From Paenibacillus gallinarum (GTDB taxonomy: Bacteria; Bacillota; Bacilli; Paenibacillales; Paenibacillaceae), in assembly GCF_014836635.1 (NCBI RefSeq), contig NZ_JACSQL010000006.1, positions 1-64,000 of the forward strand: a stretch of DNA of 64,000 nucleotides, written 5' to 3'. Below, piece after piece: positions 61,472-64,000 of the stretch (the stretch's first letter is position 1; the number at the start of each line of letters is the position of its first letter). The notes beneath the pieces were generated by a model. It did no database searches and was not told where the DNA came from. It worked only from the letters and a program-made list of their open reading frames with translations. The translations under genes were made by a program, and so were the position numbers.

Positions 61472-61564
61472 ATGGAATTCATTACGATGATGGCTGTTGT
61501 TATACTGTTAAGTTGTTGGTGGGCGTCAGCTTTGTTCTTCAGACTTGCAAAAGATGATCATTAA
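61472..61564 (+). CDS. 30-aa membrane peptide
   Basis: AAAGGAG lies 7 bases before ATG 61472. The peptide MEFITMMAVVILLSCWWASA continues LFFRLAKDDH: one hydrophobic helix then a short basic/acidic tail. A terminator follows at 61625. Such 25-35-aa single-helix peptides are usually missed in annotation. Expression is not proven, but site, spacing and terminator make it credible. Confidence 0.5.
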   Translation: MEFITMMAVVILLSCWWASALFFRLAKDDH

Positions 61565-61624
61565 TAAATCACAACTTATGAACTTAATAACAACGAAATA
61601 TTGGGTTTAACAAATACATAAGGA

Positions 61625-61646
61625 GCCGCGGATAACGCGGTTTTTT
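61625..61646 (+). terminator. Terminator after the 30-aa peptide gene
   Basis: The CCGCG/CGCGG stem with a 5-base loop is followed by six T residues. Confidence 0.8.
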
Positions 61647-61655
61647 GTTTGGAAT

Positions 61656-61703
61656 AAAATGCAGCCTTTGTCCGGTTAATACGAACGAAGGCTGCATTTT
61701 ATT
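61656..61703 (-). terminator. Terminator of the FMN reductase gene
   Basis: Perfect 13-bp arms AAAATGCAGCCTT and AAGGCTGCATTTT around a 19-base loop; it lies 50 bases beyond the stop of the leftward gene, and a U-run forms on that strand. Confidence 0.82.
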
Positions 61704-61753
61704 ATATAAATTGTATGGATGGCGTTCCTTAGATGTGAATCTAACCTTTTAAA

Positions 61754-62299
61754 TTAATTTTGACGCAGAGGTTTCAGTGCTCCGCTCCATGCGATTACCT
61801 GATCAAGCATACCGTTCACATTGACAAGATGCAGGTCTGCCGGTTTAAATACCGTTCCATTCTCAAAATCAGTGAAGAGGGAAAGGGCTGGATGTACACG
61901 AACATCTGCCACAGATAACTCTCCCAAAATTCCACGTAAATGCTCAGCAGCACGAGCGCCACCAACCGAACCATAACTTACGATACCAGCAGCTTTATTG
62001 TTCCAAGCTTCGCGTGCATAATCGAGCGCATTCTTTAATGAAGCGGAGATACTGTGGTTGTATTCTTGAACGATAAAGACAAATCCATCTAAACTTGCAA
62101 GTTTCGTATTCCAAGCAGTTGCTTGTTCCGTAGCATCCTCTTCTCCGAGTAGTGGGAGTTTGTAATCAGCTATATCGATAATTTCATAATTAGCATCCCC
62201 GCGCTGATCAGCGATAATTTTCACCCATTCTCCAACTTGTGGACTTAAACGACCTTGACGAGTGCTTCCTAAAATAATTCCGATGTTTAGCTTTGACAT
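61754..62299 (-). CDS. NADPH-dependent FMN reductase
   Basis: The 181-aa flavodoxin-fold protein shows the FMN phosphate loop GIILGSTRQGRLSPQVGEW, then YKLPLLGEED, the EYNHSISASLKNALDYAREA motif that binds the isoalloxazine, and SYGSVGGARAAEHLRGIL. It reduces FMN, quinones or azo compounds with NAD(P)H. AGGAGG lies upstream of the ATG. It could in principle supply reduced flavin to the monooxygenase at 27584, but they are far apart. It diverges from the antiporter gene. Confidence 0.92.
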   Translation of the reverse strand: MSKLNIGIILGSTRQGRLSPQVGEWVKIIADQRGDANYEIIDIADYKLPLLGEEDATEQATAWNTKLASLDGFVFIVQEYNHSISASLKNALDYAREAWNNKAAGIVSYGSVGGARAAEHLRGILGELSVADVRVHPALSLFTDFENGTVFKPADLHLVNVNGMLDQVIAWSGALKPLRQN

Positions 62300-62598
62300 T
62301 GTGATTTCCTCCTAATGGTTAATCATACTCGACCTGGACAATTTTACGGGGAGGGTGCTTAATGAAATGTTGATTATTACATGAAGATTAATTGTATTTA
62401 CTATATAAACCTTATATGTATGTTTATTACGTTGACGTGATACGTTATTTTCGTTTATAGTACGACTGTACTTCAATACACAAAAGCCTAAAAGCAAAAA
62501 AGCTTAAAAGTGAAAAAGCAAGTTTGACTTATGTGTTAAAAATAATGAAAACGAGAAGATATGAAATCATATCCAAACATGTATAAGGAGCTTTCACC

Positions 62599-63966
62599 AT
62601 GGACAGACAGCTTAGTTTTTCAAAAAGTATGACGCTGATTATTTTTATTCTAGCACTATTATTTGTATCCATATTTCTATTAAAAGCGGAGCCGCATATC
62701 CCACTTCTATTTACTACAGTAGGTACAGCTATGTTGCTGAGTATATTCGGTGTTTCTTGGAAAAAAATAGAGTCCGCAATAATCCAAGGGATCCAAACGG
62801 CGATTATGCCCATTCTCATTCTCTCACTCATTGGTATTCTGATTGCCGTGTGGATGATGAGCGGCACCGTGCCAACTATTTTATACTATGGTATGGATTA
62901 TATTAAACCTCATTATTTTGCAGTGAGCGCATTATATATCACAATCATTGTCTCGATGTTTACCGGAAGTTCTTTTACTACGGTGAGCACGGTAGGTGTC
63001 GCTCTGATGGGAATTGCTTTAACAACTGGTATTGCACCAACCATTGCTGCAGGAGCCGTTATTTGCGGCGCGTGTTTTGGAGATAAAATGTCACCGCTCT
63101 CGGATACGACGAATTTTGCTCCAGCGGTGGCGGGGATTTCTATTTTTACTCACATTCGTAATATGATGTTTACTACACTGCCTGCACTAATCCTTACAAC
63201 TATCTTTTTCTTATTTCTGCCAATGCCGAGCACGATTGATTTATCATCTATCCAAGAAATCAAACTCGCATTACAAGATGGATTCCATATTCATTGGCTA
63301 ACGTTGTTGTCTCCGATTGCCGTTATCACATGCTCAGTCAAGCGGGTGCCGATTCTTCCAACACTTGTTGTTGGGATCGTCAGCGGATTACTCATCACTG
63401 CACTTATTCAACAGCAGGCGTCTGTTAGTTTTTGGTTCAGTGTGATGCAGAGTGGTTACACCAGCTCGATTACGAATGAGACGGTAGCTTCTATCGTCAA
63501 TAGGGGTGGACTTCAGTCGATGATGGGATCCGTATCCCTGATCTTAATCGCTTTATCGCTCGGAGGGTTATTACAGTATTGTGGTGTGATCGAAGCTTTT
63601 TTCCGTAAGTTGATTCAGCCGCTGAAGCGTAAGAGCAATATCGTTCTTATGACGGGTGCCTCATCCATCGCCGTAAACGGAATGACAGGAGAGCAGTATT
63701 TATCTATTCTCTTACCAGGTCAGATGTTCAAGGATGAATATACACGCAGGGGGATTCCTGCCAGAACCTTGTCACGAACACTTGAGGATTGTGGGACACT
63801 TGTTAACCCACTGATTCCTTGGGGGGTAAGCGGGGCCTTTTTCGCAGCTACCTTAGGGGTTCCTGTTATCGAATATATTCCATATGCAACATTTTTATGG
63901 TTAAGTCCGATGATTACGTTTGCTTATGTTCTGATTCCCAAGTTGCAGAAACAATCGTTAGAATAG
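62599..63966 (+). CDS. NhaC-family Na+/H+ antiporter
   Basis: The 455-aa membrane protein has about eleven hydrophobic helices. Family marks are VSMFTGSSFTTVSTVGVALM, GAVICGACFGDKMSPLSDTT then NFAPAVAG, and the C-terminal GMTGEQYLSILLPGQMFKDE with EDCGTLVNPLIPWGVSGAFF. Members exchange Na+ for H+, some with malate/lactate (MleN). AAGGAG precedes ATG 62599. It ends 34 bases before the window edge, so its terminator is not visible. Confidence 0.9.
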   Translation: MDRQLSFSKSMTLIIFILALLFVSIFLLKAEPHIPLLFTTVGTAMLLSIFGVSWKKIESAIIQGIQTAIMPILILSLIGILIAVWMMSGTVPTILYYGMDYIKPHYFAVSALYITIIVSMFTGSSFTTVSTVGVALMGIALTTGIAPTIAAGAVICGACFGDKMSPLSDTTNFAPAVAGISIFTHIRNMMFTTLPALILTTIFFLFLPMPSTIDLSSIQEIKLALQDGFHIHWLTLLSPIAVITCSVKRVPILPTLVVGIVSGLLITALIQQQASVSFWFSVMQSGYTSSITNETVASIVNRGGLQSMMGSVSLILIALSLGGLLQYCGVIEAFFRKLIQPLKRKSNIVLMTGASSIAVNGMTGEQYLSILLPGQMFKDEYTRRGIPARTLSRTLEDCGTLVNPLIPWGVSGAFFAATLGVPVIEYIPYATFLWLSPMITFAYVLIPKLQKQSLE

Positions 63967-64000
63967 CAAAAGTAAAAGTAAATGTTACAAACTAAATACT

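Noticed and set aside
1..64000. CRISPR arrays, insertion sequences, integrases, phage genes, toxin-antitoxin or known defence islands
   Set aside because: No regularly spaced repeats, transposase or integrase motifs, or phage structural genes were seen on either strand. The AAA ATPase at 31912 stands alone without a nuclease or other defence partner.

Overview
The window (about 41-42% G+C by eye) looks like chromosome of a low-G+C, spore-forming Firmicute, most likely a Paenibacillus. The grounds are strong Shine-Dalgarno sites with frequent TTG/GTG starts, lipoproteins with typical lipoboxes, and the mix of ectABCD, a meso-diaminopimelate dehydrogenase, a DUF6241 protein and a tandem polyprenyl-synthase protein. 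I see no phage, insertion sequence, integrase, CRISPR array or rRNA. One tRNA-Gly lies at the left edge, missing its first base.

Layout. 1-3.6 kb: tRNA-Gly, a DUF6241 membrane-anchored protein, a GNAT acetyltransferase and several decayed or frameshifted gene remnants. 3.6-10.4 kb: a promoter, a c-di-AMP (ydaO-type) riboswitch with terminator, then an eight-gene run, ehuBCDA (ectoine/hydroxyectoine uptake) plus ectABCD (synthesis and 5-hydroxylation). This is the most striking system here: import and synthesis of one compatible solute in a single run headed by a second-messenger sensor tied to turgor control. 10.4-12.9 kb: a leftward P450 / DedA / papain-like NlpC-P60 set. 13.4-20.1 kb: an aberrant oligopeptide ABC system, with a solute-binding protein whose two halves are in permuted order, two permeases with long N-terminal extensions and a divergent fused double ATPase. 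20.2-23.7 kb: a frameshifted small-protein gene, a 45-aa membrane peptide and a 937-aa secreted mosaic protein. 23.8-28.9 kb: an ssu-like sulfonate/organosulfur operon with an FMN monooxygenase and a long leader.

29-36.9 kb: an EamA exporter with a hairpin just before its ribosome site, a Fur-box-controlled siderophore-binding lipoprotein, Nudix, an AAA ATPase, a MarR regulator with a perfect operator plus its MFS pump, an unknown protein and an APH-fold kinase. 37-42.2 kb: a two-component system followed by an ABC exporter whose promoter carries three 11-bp repeats. 42.3-57.9 kb: glutaminase, alpha/beta hydrolase, diguanylate cyclase, soluble PAS chemoreceptor-like protein, GNAT, a dead Nudix gene, SDR enzymes, a phosphatase-fold protein, LysR and branched-chain aminotransferase, Ddh, and an epimerase/APH/Nudix set. 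58-64 kb: a 794-aa protein that reads as two isoprenoid-synthase folds in tandem, small membrane proteins, an FMN reductase and an NhaC-type antiporter.

Starts were chosen on ribosome-binding sites and differ from the longest open frame in about twenty genes. All functions are inferred from motifs and family resemblance recognised by eye; no searches were run.
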